From: Archangium violaceum
Lineage (GTDB): Bacteria; Myxococcota; Myxococcia; Myxococcales; Myxococcaceae
Length of the DNA: 64,000 bases
Assembly (NCBI RefSeq): GCF_016859125.1
Contig: NZ_CP069338.1
Location: forward strand, 2,108,001 to 2,172,000
Direction of reading: 5' to 3'
Shown here: piece after piece, positions 32,661 through 41,389 of the stretch
Layout of the letters: every line of letters begins with the position of its first letter
Position numbering within the stretch: position 1 is the stretch's first letter
Program-made: the position numbers and the translations under genes
The notes under the pieces: generated by a model
Database searches by the model: none
Told to the model about the DNA's origin: nothing
The model's input: only the letters and a program-made list of their open reading frames with translations

Positions 32661-35600
32661 TCAGGCGCCGATGAGGCCCTGCTGGAATTCCTGGAGGTTG
32701 CCGATCAGATCGGCGGCTCCCTTGATGACCTTGGCCGTCCCGAGCACGATCTGCAACGGGCCTGTAATACTGTTCAGGCCCGGCACCACGCCGGCGATGT
32801 CCAGGCCCAGCTGGCCCGCCGTCAGCGCGATGTTGAGCGGATCCTTCGGATCCTTGTGCAGCTCGTCCCACAGGTCCTTCGCGCTGCCAATGGCGCTGCC
32901 CGCGCTCACGATGTTGCCCAGCAGGGGCACCGACTTGAGGCCCGCCCTCGCCGCGAACTTCGTGGCCTCCCGGGTGATCTTCTCCTTGAGCTCATCCGGC
33001 AGCGCATCCACGAACCGGCCGAACATCCGCGTGAGGTTCTCGATGCCCTGACTGCCGAAGGGCAGCTCCTGGCCCGCCACCTCGAAGTGGTCCCCCTGCG
33101 TGAGCAGCGCCCCACCCGCCTGGGCGATCTCGTTCAGCGCCCCGCCCACGTCGCCGTGCGCCAGCTTCTCGGCCGCCTCGAAGAGGTTCGTCACCGCGCC
33201 CGAGTCCACCATCGCCGCGTTCAGCTCGCTGTCGGCGAACAGCTCGCCGAGGCTGCCCGGAATCTTCGACAGCGAGTCGAGGAACGCCTTGGCGGCCTCG
33301 GGAGCCGTCTCGGCGATCGCCTTGCCCGTGGTGGCGACGCCCGCCACGAAGCCACTGAGATCTCCTCGCTGCAGGGCCCCGAAGGCATCGCCCAGCGCCT
33401 TGCCCACATCGTCGTTGCCGAGCAGGCTCGCCGCCGCGACCAGGGTGTCCCTGGCCCAGTCCGGCACGTGCAGCTTGTCCGCCAGGGCACCGACCATCCG
33501 GCCTCGGAGATCCGGCGGCACGTCCGCCAGCGCCTTGCCGAGCGACTGGAGGGCCTCACCCGGCTGGCCGCTCGCCAGCTGCTGGCCGGCCTGCATCACG
33601 TCGAAGATGGCGCCGCCCAGCGACGCGATGTCCTTGCCGTCCTGGATGCCGAACGGGGCGAGTTTCTCCATCAGGCCCGCGTTCTTCGCCAACGCGTTGC
33701 CGGCCGCCGTGGCCAGCTTCTCGTTGGTCAGCAGCTCCTTGGTGCCCTCCACCAGGTCGCCCGACATCATCTTGTCGAAGGACGCGTGCAGGTCCTGGTT
33801 GGTGACGAGCTCGTGGACGAAGTCCTTGTCCGTGAGCAGCGACCGGGCCACGCCCGCGAAGCCCTGGTCCGAGAGCTTGCCGGCCGTCGTGGTGATGGCC
33901 TTCTCGATGATGGACGGCGGCATCTTGCCCGCCGCGTCCTTGAGGCTCTTGAGCGCGACCTGGAAGTCACCCTGGCCCAGCGCCTGGCCGGCCTCGAGCA
34001 GGTCCGGCAGCGCACGGCCCGCCTGGATGAGCTCGGACGGGGTGATGCCCAGGCTGGTGATGTTGTTGCGCAGGCCCTCGGGCAGCTTGCTGACGAGCCG
34101 CTCGCCAATCTTGTTCAGCAGGTCCGGCGACGCATCCGCCGCCTTGCCCAGCGCGGTGATGCCGTCATCGAACTTGCCCTCGGAGAACGCCTTCACCGCA
34201 TCGAACAGGTGCGGCGCGGCAGCGCCCGCCTGGAGCAGATCCTTCGAATCCAGGCCCGCCTTCGACAGCATCTCCTGGACGCGCGGGTCCTCACTGAGCG
34301 CCGTGAGCGCCGTGTCGCGCGCCGCGTCGTTGCCCAACAGTCCGCGCAGGCCCTCCAGGCGTGTGGACTCGTTGAAGAGCTTGCCCACCTGCTCATGCAG
34401 CTCGCCATTGGTGACGACCTGCTCGAGGAACGCCTCGTTGGTCAGCAGCGTCTTCGCCACGCCGAACTGGCTGGGGAGCTGCTGCGCCAGGCCCTTCAGC
34501 GCCTGCGTCGTGAGGTCCGGCGCGGCAATTGCCGCGTCCTTCAGGCTGTCGAGGGCCTTGCCCCACTCGCCCTTGCTCGCCGCGTCCGCCGCCTCGTACA
34601 GGTGCGGCAGCGCCGGTCCCGCAGTGCGGATCTGCTCCGGCGTGATGCCCAGCTTCGCGAACTGGTCCTTCACGCTCTGGGGCAGGAGCTTCTCGACCTT
34701 CTCGCCCAGCTTCACCGCCAGACCCGGCGCGGCCTCCACCGCCGCCTGGATGTCCGCCAGACCGCCCTTCACGTCACCCGCGCGAATCTTCTCCGCGGCA
34801 TCCAGCAGCTTCGGCGCGGCCGCTCCCAGCTCCACCAGGTCCTTCGGCTCCAGGCCGACCTTCTTGAGTGCATCCTTGATGCCCGGGTCATTGCCGAGCG
34901 CCGTGAGCGCCGCGTCTCGAACCTTGTCGTTGCCCAACAGCCCACGCAGGCCCTCCAGGCGCGTGGACTCGTTGAAGAGCTTGCCCACCTGCCCGTGCAG
35001 GTCCCGGTTGGAGACGACCTGCTTGAGGAAGGCCTCGTTGGTCAGCAGCGTCTTCACCGCGCCGAACTGGCTGGGAAGCTGCTGCCCCAGGCGCTTCATC
35101 ACCTGCGCCGAGAGGTCCGGCGCGGAGATCGCCGCCTCCTTCAGCCCCTCGAAGGCCTTGCCCCACTCGCCCTTGCTCGCCGCGTCCGCCGCCTCGTACA
35201 GGTGCGGCAGCGCCGGTCCCGCCATGCGGATCTGCTCCGGCGTGATGCCCAGCTTCGCGAACTGGTCCTTCACGCTCTGGGGCAGGAGCTTCTCGAGCTT
35301 CTCGCCCAGATTCGCCGCCAGACCCGGCGCGGCCTCCACCGCCGCCTGGATGTCCGCCAGACCGCCCTTCACATCACCCGCGCGAATCTTCTCCGCGGCG
35401 TCCAGCAGCTTCGGCGCGGCCGCCCCCAACCCCACCAGGTCCTGAGGCTCCAGGCCGACCTTCGCCAGCTGCGCCTTGATGGTCTTGTCGTTCGCCAGCG
35501 CGCCCAGCACCGCGTCGCGCGCACTGTCGTTGCCGAGCAGCTCGCGCAGGGCCCCCGTATCCGCCGGGTTCGTGATCAGCTTGCCAATCGAGGCATGCAG

Positions 35601-36134
35601 CGCGTTGTTGGTGACCAGCTCCTTGGCCACCTTCTCATCCGTCAGCAGCGACTTCGCCGGCCCCTCGGGCAGGTTCTGGGCCAGACCCCGGATGGCCTTC
35701 TGCGCCACTTCGGGCGAGGCCAGCGCCGCGTTACGCAGGTGCTCCAGCGCCTGCTCCGGGTGCCCTCCCTTCACCGACTCGGCGGCCTTCTTCAGGTGCG
35801 GCTCCGCAGCCTGCCCCGCCTTCTTGAGGTCGTCCTCCGTCAGGCCGATCTTCGCCAGCGAGCCCCCATCCGGAGCACCCGTGGGCTGCGCCGCCGCGGG
35901 CGCCGTGGTGGACCCCAGCCGCTGCGCCTGCTGGCCGCGCTGCGCCGACGTGGTCTGCCTGCCGCTGTCGAAACCATCCCCCGTCCGCCGAGAAGTCGCC
36001 TCGTTGCGCCTCGCGGCGCCCTGGCCTCCGTTCCCGGTCGTCCCCGGCTGGTTCTTCGTCGTGTTGGCGGGCTTCGGCTCCGGCGGCTTCGGCTTGTTGT
36101 GGGACTTCGGACCACCGGTTCTGTCGATCGCCAT
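32661..36134 (-). CDS. Large protein of tandem helical repeats, unknown function
   Basis: 1157 residues from ATG 36134. No signal peptide: the first about 85 residues are Pro/Lys/Thr/Gln-rich and disordered. The body is built of two recurring modules. Module A (about 45 residues, TPR-like) has the pattern A-x-P-x-L-x-x-A-A ... G-D/E ... A-x-x-x-L ... A-x-P-x-L ... L-P; I count about ten copies. Module B (about 65 residues) opens with LLTNEAF and contains LHxQVGKL and RxLLGND; there are four copies. The central part follows an A-A-B order with a 200-residue period. The C-terminal about 90 residues have Gly/Ala-rich hydrophobic stretches (LGNIVSAGSAIGSAKDLW, LGLDIAGVVPGLNSI) that could insert in a membrane. 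I recognise no family; a scaffold or a repeat effector are possibilities. Confidence 0.8.
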   Translation of the reverse strand: MAIDRTGGPKSHNKPKPPEPKPANTTKNQPGTTGNGGQGAARRNEATSRRTGDGFDSGRQTTSAQRGQQAQRLGSTTAPAAAQPTGAPDGGSLAKIGLTEDDLKKAGQAAEPHLKKAAESVKGGHPEQALEHLRNAALASPEVAQKAIRGLAQNLPEGPAKSLLTDEKVAKELVTNNALHASIGKLITNPADTGALRELLGNDSARDAVLGALANDKTIKAQLAKVGLEPQDLVGLGAAAPKLLDAAEKIRAGDVKGGLADIQAAVEAAPGLAANLGEKLEKLLPQSVKDQFAKLGITPEQIRMAGPALPHLYEAADAASKGEWGKAFEGLKEAAISAPDLSAQVMKRLGQQLPSQFGAVKTLLTNEAFLKQVVSNRDLHGQVGKLFNESTRLEGLRGLLGNDKVRDAALTALGNDPGIKDALKKVGLEPKDLVELGAAAPKLLDAAEKIRAGDVKGGLADIQAAVEAAPGLAVKLGEKVEKLLPQSVKDQFAKLGITPEQIRTAGPALPHLYEAADAASKGEWGKALDSLKDAAIAAPDLTTQALKGLAQQLPSQFGVAKTLLTNEAFLEQVVTNGELHEQVGKLFNESTRLEGLRGLLGNDAARDTALTALSEDPRVQEMLSKAGLDSKDLLQAGAAAPHLFDAVKAFSEGKFDDGITALGKAADASPDLLNKIGERLVSKLPEGLRNNITSLGITPSELIQAGRALPDLLEAGQALGQGDFQVALKSLKDAAGKMPPSIIEKAITTTAGKLSDQGFAGVARSLLTDKDFVHELVTNQDLHASFDKMMSGDLVEGTKELLTNEKLATAAGNALAKNAGLMEKLAPFGIQDGKDIASLGGAIFDVMQAGQQLASGQPGEALQSLGKALADVPPDLRGRMVGALADKLHVPDWARDTLVAAASLLGNDDVGKALGDAFGALQRGDLSGFVAGVATTGKAIAETAPEAAKAFLDSLSKIPGSLGELFADSELNAAMVDSGAVTNLFEAAEKLAHGDVGGALNEIAQAGGALLTQGDHFEVAGQELPFGSQGIENLTRMFGRFVDALPDELKEKITREATKFAARAGLKSVPLLGNIVSAGSAIGSAKDLWDELHKDPKDPLNIALTAGQLGLDIAGVVPGLNSITGPLQIVLGTAKVIKGAADLIGNLQEFQQGLIGA
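34261..35460 (-). repeat. Two tandem 600-bp coding repeats
   Basis: Units 34261-34860 and 34861-35460 lie in exact 600-bp register, for example the same stretch at 34561 and 35161. Identity is highest in the half encoding the two A modules (34549-34860 against 35149-35460) and lower in the B module. The period preserves the frame (200 codons). Confidence 0.85.
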
Positions 36135-36286
36135 GATGGAATCTCGCGAAGGCCCCGCATCCCCTCCGGGGTGCGCGCGGCTCGGGGTATGTGGGGGGGC
36201 TGTCTGCTTCCAGATTATCGAAGTTGGAGATTTCCAGTTGCGTCCCACCGGAGCCCCCACTCCGGCGGGAATCTTGACGCGAGGCG

Positions 36287-36523
36287 TCAGGGCTTGGCGT
36301 CGGGGTCGAGGCCCTTGTTCACCGCCTCGATGGCCTTCTCCGTGAGCTCGATGGCCCTGGCGCGGTGGCCGGCCTTGTCCTCGGGGGCCGTCTTCAGCGA
36401 GGCCAGCGCGTAGCGCAGGTGCACGAGCGCCGCCTCCAGCTTGGGCTGCTTCTCGGCGAAGGCACGCTGCGTGAAACCACCCAGGGCGAAGGCGACGGCG
36501 ACGGCGATGACGGTGCGACGCAT
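36287..36523 (-). CDS. Small periplasmic protein, hypothetical
   Basis: 78 residues with a signal peptide (TVIAVAVAFALGGFTQRAFA). The mature 50 residues are a predicted helical pair (LEAALVHLRYALASLKTA, HRARAIELTEKAIEAVNKG) of the kind seen in small myxobacterial periplasmic proteins. GGAG is present 8 bp upstream of the ATG. It precedes the large repeat protein by 152 bp on the same strand. No function can be assigned. Confidence 0.7.
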   Translation of the reverse strand: MRRTVIAVAVAFALGGFTQRAFAEKQPKLEAALVHLRYALASLKTAPEDKAGHRARAIELTEKAIEAVNKGLDPDAKP

Positions 36524-36782
36524 CAGGAGACTCCCGTGAGGAAGGGTTGAACCGCGGGCCCATCATCCGCGAGCCCCCGTCAACCGTTCCACAAGCCGCC
36601 TGTAGGAACTTCAGGCTTCAGGGTGGCCGGTCACACCTCGGCGCATCTCCACGTGCATCGCCCAACGGAAGACGGGGGGCTTGGCGCGTCCAGAGCAGAA
36701 CAAACCCTGTAGTTCCGCCAGGAATGGCTCGGCAAAGCCTTTGCAGAGGGCCCCAGGCGAAGCTTTCCAGAGGGGGTGCGCG

Positions 36783-36947
36783 ATGCGCGGAGTCATCACC
36801 GGACGTGAGGTGCTCGAGAACCTCGGACTCATCTACCGGGAGTTCGGCGCCGCCTGTCTCCTGCGCTGTCTGTGGGTCATCCTACGCGGGCGCAGCACCA
36901 CCTTCCTCGAGGTGGCCTGTCAGCCCGAGCCGGACCGCTACCGCTAG
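36783..36947 (+). CDS. 54-residue hypothetical protein
   Basis: Starts MRGVITGREVLENLGLIYRE after GAGGGGG at good spacing and ends LEVACQPEPDRYR. One amphipathic helix and a short hydrophobic stretch (ACLLRCLWVIL), with cysteines. Its stop codon shares a CTAG with the convergent RIO kinase stop, an economical packing that supports it being real. The frame stays open upstream to 36681, but the ribosome site favours 36783. No family known to me. Confidence 0.6.
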   Translation: MRGVITGREVLENLGLIYREFGAACLLRCLWVILRGRSTTFLEVACQPEPDRYR

Positions 36948-38272
36948 GACTCGTCGTCCGGCTTCGCCGGGGATGGGCTGGGAGCCGCCGGAGTCTTCTG
37001 CACGTAGGAAACCTGCGGACCGCCGCCCCCCCGACCCTGACGCGGCCCACGCCCGGAGCCATCGTCCCTCCGCTGCTCCGGAGGACGGCCACGCGGGCCC
37101 TGCTGCTGACCGCGCTGCTGCTCCGAGGGCCTCGCGCCCTGCTCCCGCCACGGACGCTGACCGTCTCCGTTTCCCTGGGGGAAACGCTCGCCCCGAGGAC
37201 GATCGCCCCGCGGCGGAGGACGGTCTCCCCGAGGACGCATCTCCCGGGGCCCCTGCGGCTCCGAGGGCCTCGCGCCCTGCTCGCGCCACGGGCGCTGGCC
37301 CTCTCCGTCCACCCGAGGCGGGCGCTCACCCTGGGGACGCTCGCCCCTCGGGAAACGCTCGCCCTGGGGCCGGTCTCCTCGCTGCTCGAAGCGCTCGCCC
37401 TGGGGTCGGTCTCCGCGCGGGAAACGCTCGCCCTGGGGTCGGTCTCCCCGGGGATGTCCCCCGCCAGAGCCGCCGCCCGGGCCATTGCGCGGACCGGAGA
37501 AGCGGCGATCGCGCGGCCCGCCCTCGCCCTGGAAGCGCCCCGTGGGCACGAAGTCCGGCGTCAGCTCGCGCTTCACGTACGCCCGCCAGATTTCGTGCGC
37601 GTCGCCCGAGCGCGAGCGCAGGCTGGGGTCCGTCGCCTCGAAGTAGCGGCGCAGGTTCTCGAGGTCGCGCTTGAAGAAGAACTCGGCCTGGCTGTTGGCC
37701 GCCGCGTCCACCACCTGCGGGAAGTCGATGATGGTGGCCCCGCGGTTGCCCAGCAGGATGTTGAAGGCCGACAGGTCCCCGTGGATGAGGTCGCAGCACA
37801 GCATCCGGATGGCCTGGTTGCGCAGGTCGAAGTACAGCGCCGAGGCCTCCTCGGGCGTGAGCGCGGCCTCCTCCAGCCGCGGCGCCGGGTGGCCCTCGAG
37901 GTCCAGCACCAGCTCCATCAACAGCACGCCCTCGTAGAACATCACCGGCCTGGGCACGCAGACGCCGGCCGCGTACAGCTTGCCCAGGGCGTCCGCCTCC
38001 GCCGTCTTCCACGCGTCCTCGGCGGCCTGCACGCCGAAGCGGCTCCCCTTGGCGATGGCCCGCGCGGTGCGGCTGTTGCGCACCTGCCGGCCCTCCCGGT
38101 AGCCCGAGTTGTTGCGGAAGTTGCGGTGCTCGCGCTCCTTGTAGATCTTCGCCGCGACGACCTCGCCGCCGTGGCGAACAAGGTACACGTCCGCCTCCTT
38201 GCCACTCTTGAGGCGGCCCACCACCTCGTCAATCACACCATCGGTCAGCAGGACTTGGAGCGCTTCGTTCAT
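36944..38272 (-). CDS. RIO-family protein kinase/ATPase with Arg/Gly-rich tail
   Basis: 442 residues from ATG 38272. The kinase-like domain (about 1-235) has KSGKEADVYLV (nucleotide loop), AAKIYK (ATP lysine), LIHGDLSAFNILL (catalytic loop) and IIDFPQVVD (metal-binding Asp), the RIO1 arrangement. In other organisms RIO proteins act in ribosome maturation; in bacteria the role is little known. From about residue 245 on, the protein is low-complexity: repeats of GDRPQGER, FPRG and Gly-rich runs, predicted disordered and basic, as in RNA-binding tails. It lies 50 bp downstream of the desaturase gene on the same strand. Confidence 0.85.
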   Translation of the reverse strand: MNEALQVLLTDGVIDEVVGRLKSGKEADVYLVRHGGEVVAAKIYKEREHRNFRNNSGYREGRQVRNSRTARAIAKGSRFGVQAAEDAWKTAEADALGKLYAAGVCVPRPVMFYEGVLLMELVLDLEGHPAPRLEEAALTPEEASALYFDLRNQAIRMLCCDLIHGDLSAFNILLGNRGATIIDFPQVVDAAANSQAEFFFKRDLENLRRYFEATDPSLRSRSGDAHEIWRAYVKRELTPDFVPTGRFQGEGGPRDRRFSGPRNGPGGGSGGGHPRGDRPQGERFPRGDRPQGERFEQRGDRPQGERFPRGERPQGERPPRVDGEGQRPWREQGARPSEPQGPREMRPRGDRPPPRGDRPRGERFPQGNGDGQRPWREQGARPSEQQRGQQQGPRGRPPEQRRDDGSGRGPRQGRGGGGPQVSYVQKTPAAPSPSPAKPDDES

Positions 38273-38322
38273 TCGTTCGCGTGTCGGAAGTCCCGGAGTC
38301 CTACCACGTATTCCGGGCGACC

Positions 38323-39897
38323 TCAGCCTACACGAGCCGTGGACTCGGCCGTTACCCCTTCGACCGGTGGGACATACGGCCAGCCGGGCAGGGGCCCCTT
38401 TCCCGCCTCCCTGGACAGGTAATCCGCCGCGATGTTGGCGCTCTCCATGATGGTCAGCAGCCCACTCCCCGGGTGCGTCCCGCCTCCCACCCAGTAGAGC
38501 GACTCGACGCTGGGGCTCTTCACATGTGGGCGCAGGGGGCCCAGCTGCGTCCAGTTGTGCGACAGGTTGAACACGGCGCCCCGGAAGACGTTGAAGTCGT
38601 CCCGCCACGTCTCCGCGGTGAAGTAGCGCTCGGCCCGGATGTGCTGGCGCACCCCCTTCATGCCCACCTTCTCCAGCATGGCTGGAATCCGCTCGCGCAT
38701 CGTGCGCTCCGTGGCCGCCCAGTCCACCGGACGCGAGGTGTTGGGCGTGGGCACCAGGACGTAGAGGGTCGAGTGGCCCTCGGGCGCTCCCGACCTGTCC
38801 GTCACGCACGGATTGCAGACGTAGAAGGGAGGGTCCTCCAGGTCCAGCTCCTGGTCCTCCAGGGCCACCTTGTCCGTGCGCCGCGCGCTCTCGGAGAGGT
38901 AGATGAGGTGGTGGGGCAGGTCGTCCCAGACGCGGTCCAGCCCGTAGTAGGCCATGAAGGTGCTGCACGAGTACTTCGCCCGCTCCAGCGCGGCATCCGT
39001 CAGCCGGGTGCCCGCGCGAGCCTCGGCGGGGACGAGCTTCTGGGCCGCATAGGGCAGGTCCGCGTTCACCACCACCGCGTCCGCCTCCAGCCGCTCACCG
39101 CCCTTCAGCCGCACGCCCGCCGCGCGGCCATACTCCACCAGCACCTGCTCCACCGGAGTGCCCAGACGGAAGGTGGCCCCCAGGTCCTCCGCGCACTTCA
39201 TCATCCCCCGAGCCAGCGCCCGGAAGCCGCCCTCCACGTGCCACACCCCGAAGGCCAGCTCCAGGTAGGGGATGATGCTGAACACCGAGGAGCACGTGGT
39301 GGGGTGCAGCCCCAGGTATTTGGAGGGGTAGGAGAGCGCGTAGATGAGGCGGTCGTCGTGGAAGTGCTCGTCCAGGTGCTTGTAGAGCGTCTGCCACGGC
39401 TTGAAGCGCAGCGTGGGGAGCAGCCGCCAGGGGGCGTAGTAGGCGAGGCTGTCGGCGTGCGTCGCCATGAACTTCTCGTAGGCGAGCGGGTACTTCACCC
39501 GGCTCTCCTCCAGCCAGCGGCGCAGCGCGGGCCCCTTCTCCGCGCCGAACTTCGCCACCTCGCGCTCCATCCGCGCCGCATCTCGCGTGGTGTCCAGGTA
39601 CGTGCCGTCCCAGAAGTGCACCCGGGTGTTGGTGTCCAGAGGCACCAGCTTCGCGTAGTCGGAGATGCGCTTGCCCGCGCGCTCGAAGATGCGCTCCAGG
39701 ACGCCGGGCAGTTGCATGATGGAGGGCCCCGTGTCGACGGCGTACTCGCCCCGCTCGCCCAGGGTGAGCCCCTTCATCCGCCCCCCGGGCACCGGCTCCT
39801 TCTCCACCACCGTGACCTTCAGGCCCAAGCCCGCCAGGTTGATGGCCGCCAACAGGCCCCCGGGTCCCGCTCCCACGACGATGACGTGACGTACCAT
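38323..39897 (-). CDS. CrtI-family phytoene desaturase/carotenoid oxidoreductase
   Basis: 524 residues from ATG 39897. The FAD-binding opening is VIVVGAGPGGLLAAINLAGLG followed by VVEKEPVPGGRM, and the C-terminal CrtI signature is WVGGGTHPGSGLLTIMESAN. The middle has DTGPSIMQLPGVLERIF, typical of CrtI-type desaturases. It would introduce double bonds into phytoene or act on a related carotene. Myxobacteria make carotenoids, usually from a dedicated gene cluster; here no other carotenoid gene is seen nearby, so the substrate is uncertain. It is divergent from a lipoprotein gene with 83 bp between starts. Confidence 0.85.
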   Translation of the reverse strand: MVRHVIVVGAGPGGLLAAINLAGLGLKVTVVEKEPVPGGRMKGLTLGERGEYAVDTGPSIMQLPGVLERIFERAGKRISDYAKLVPLDTNTRVHFWDGTYLDTTRDAARMEREVAKFGAEKGPALRRWLEESRVKYPLAYEKFMATHADSLAYYAPWRLLPTLRFKPWQTLYKHLDEHFHDDRLIYALSYPSKYLGLHPTTCSSVFSIIPYLELAFGVWHVEGGFRALARGMMKCAEDLGATFRLGTPVEQVLVEYGRAAGVRLKGGERLEADAVVVNADLPYAAQKLVPAEARAGTRLTDAALERAKYSCSTFMAYYGLDRVWDDLPHHLIYLSESARRTDKVALEDQELDLEDPPFYVCNPCVTDRSGAPEGHSTLYVLVPTPNTSRPVDWAATERTMRERIPAMLEKVGMKGVRQHIRAERYFTAETWRDDFNVFRGAVFNLSHNWTQLGPLRPHVKSPSVESLYWVGGGTHPGSGLLTIMESANIAADYLSREAGKGPLPGWPYVPPVEGVTAESTARVG

Positions 39898-39980
39898 GGT
39901 GCGAGGAGGATGCCCGAGAGCCGCGCGGGTTTCAGCCATCCCCGCGAGAAGGTGTCTCCCATAGGTATAGGCTGGCCCCC

Positions 39981-40550
39981 ATGTCCGGAATGAAGCGGTT
40001 CGCCAGGTGGCCCCTGGGTCCACTCCTCCTCGCCCTGGGGTGCTCGGCGCCCCGGCCCGTCGAAGGCGTCTGGCGCCCGGGCCCTGGGGAGGATACGGAG
40101 CACATTCCGGGACCGATGAAGAACCTCGGACCGATCGACGCCTACGCGGACGCGCTGAAGGCGGCCTGCCCGCTCATCCTCTCCAAACCCAACGCAACCG
40201 TGGGCTACCTCGTGGACCTGAATCCCGAGTTGGCGGTCCGGACCGCGACCGAGTACTGCGCCTGGCTCTATTACACGCCGGAGCACAAGTACGAGATGAG
40301 CATGCTGACGGACCTGTCGAAGCTGGATGACCTCGTCGCCAACAAGAAAACCTGTCTGCTCCCCACGTTCGTGCGCGACCCTCGCTACGAACGAGGCGAA
40401 ATCAAGTACATCTTCGCCCTCCACAATCAATACATTCCCGCCACGCGTGAGCTCATGACGTGGAGCCAGATAGATGGCAACTGGGAAAGGACGGAGTACG
40501 GAATCGTCAGTTGGATCAATGATAAGACCTACCGACTCGACAAAATATAG
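39981..40550 (+). CDS. Lipoprotein of unknown function
   Basis: 189 residues. Lipoprotein signal (FARWPLGPLLLALGCSAP, lipobox ALGC). The mature part is a globular domain with DAYADALKAACPLIL and a second half rich in Tyr/Trp (YCAWLYYTPEHKYEMSML). No family recognised. Followed 36 bp later by another lipoprotein on the same strand; the two share Tyr-rich, Ile-rich beta segments and may be functionally linked. Confidence 0.7.
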   Translation: MSGMKRFARWPLGPLLLALGCSAPRPVEGVWRPGPGEDTEHIPGPMKNLGPIDAYADALKAACPLILSKPNATVGYLVDLNPELAVRTATEYCAWLYYTPEHKYEMSMLTDLSKLDDLVANKKTCLLPTFVRDPRYERGEIKYIFALHNQYIPATRELMTWSQIDGNWERTEYGIVSWINDKTYRLDKI

Positions 40551-40586
40551 ACAGCCTTCCGCCGGAATCCATACCTCGGGCATGTC

Positions 40587-41381
40587 ATGATACCAAGAAA
40601 GCTGATTTTCGTCACCACCCTCGCCCTCTCGAGCTGTGTACGGAAGCCGGAACAATTCTCGACACCAGCGGGACACGACAGGTCCATCATCTTCCCGCTA
40701 TCCGTCGGGCAGGGCCTTGTCGAGGTGGAAGCACGGAAAGCAACCTACGACCTGGATGGAGAAGTCATGAAGGCCCTGATGGTTGCCGCCAATGACTACA
40801 TTCCTCCCGGTATCCGTGACCCTCCGTGCTGGGCCCGACATGAAGCGCTCACATACCGGTTCACCCGCCGGGAGGACATCATCTTCGTCTACATCGGCGA
40901 GAACTTCGAGTATTGCGACCGCAAGCTCAGACCGATTCACCATGGTGCGAAATACGCGATCAGCAAGGATGGCCGTATCCTCCGGCGCGTCATTGATGGT
41001 TTCGATGAGGATGATCACGTCTGGCGCCTGAGAACACCCGATGGCGGGACGGTGACAGTCGTCACGGAGTCGAGAGACAGCCCCGACCTGGAGGATTTGA
41101 ACGAGCCTGACAGTGGAATCCTGAAAATCACCACGGACCCCGTGAACATGCCGGATGTGATGGTCATCGAACCGATCAAGGACTCCAAGCCAATCAAAGA
41201 GGGCAATGGAATCGTCCCAGGCATGTCAATGCTACCATTCGATGGAGGAGACGGCTGGGAGTATCGGGAAGGCAGACTCGTTACCGTGCCCCAGGGCCCC
41301 TCACCGGCGCCCGCCCCAGACCTTGATGGAGGAACTCCCGACGCGGGCGTCGATGGAGGCTCTCCAGGAGACGGTGGGTAG
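40587..41381 (+). CDS. Lipoprotein of unknown function with Asp/Gly-rich tail
   Basis: 264 residues. Lipoprotein signal (MIPRKLIFVTTLALSSCVRK, lipobox LSSC). The mature domain has alternating charged strands (YRFTRREDIIFVYIGENFEY) and ends with a Pro/Asp/Gly tail (LDGGTPDAGVDGGSPGDGG) of the sort common in myxobacterial surface proteins. No known domain. It forms a pair with the lipoprotein upstream. The convergent histidine kinase ends 8 bp away. Confidence 0.7.
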   Translation: MIPRKLIFVTTLALSSCVRKPEQFSTPAGHDRSIIFPLSVGQGLVEVEARKATYDLDGEVMKALMVAANDYIPPGIRDPPCWARHEALTYRFTRREDIIFVYIGENFEYCDRKLRPIHHGAKYAISKDGRILRRVIDGFDEDDHVWRLRTPDGGTVTVVTESRDSPDLEDLNEPDSGILKITTDPVNMPDVMVIEPIKDSKPIKEGNGIVPGMSMLPFDGGDGWEYREGRLVTVPQGPSPAPAPDLDGGTPDAGVDGGSPGDGG

Positions 41382-41389
41382 GGGAAGTC

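Noticed and set aside
32271-36413. A 1380-codon open frame on the plus strand
   Set aside because: It is the antisense of the large repeat protein. It is open only because the repeats and high GC suppress stops; its translation is Arg/Leu/His-rich without domain features, while the minus strand gives a coherent repeat protein.
38273-38968. N-terminal extension of the RIO kinase frame
   Set aside because: It runs antisense to frame of the desaturase gene on the same strand and has no protein-like pattern; the RIO domain begins at the Met at 38272.
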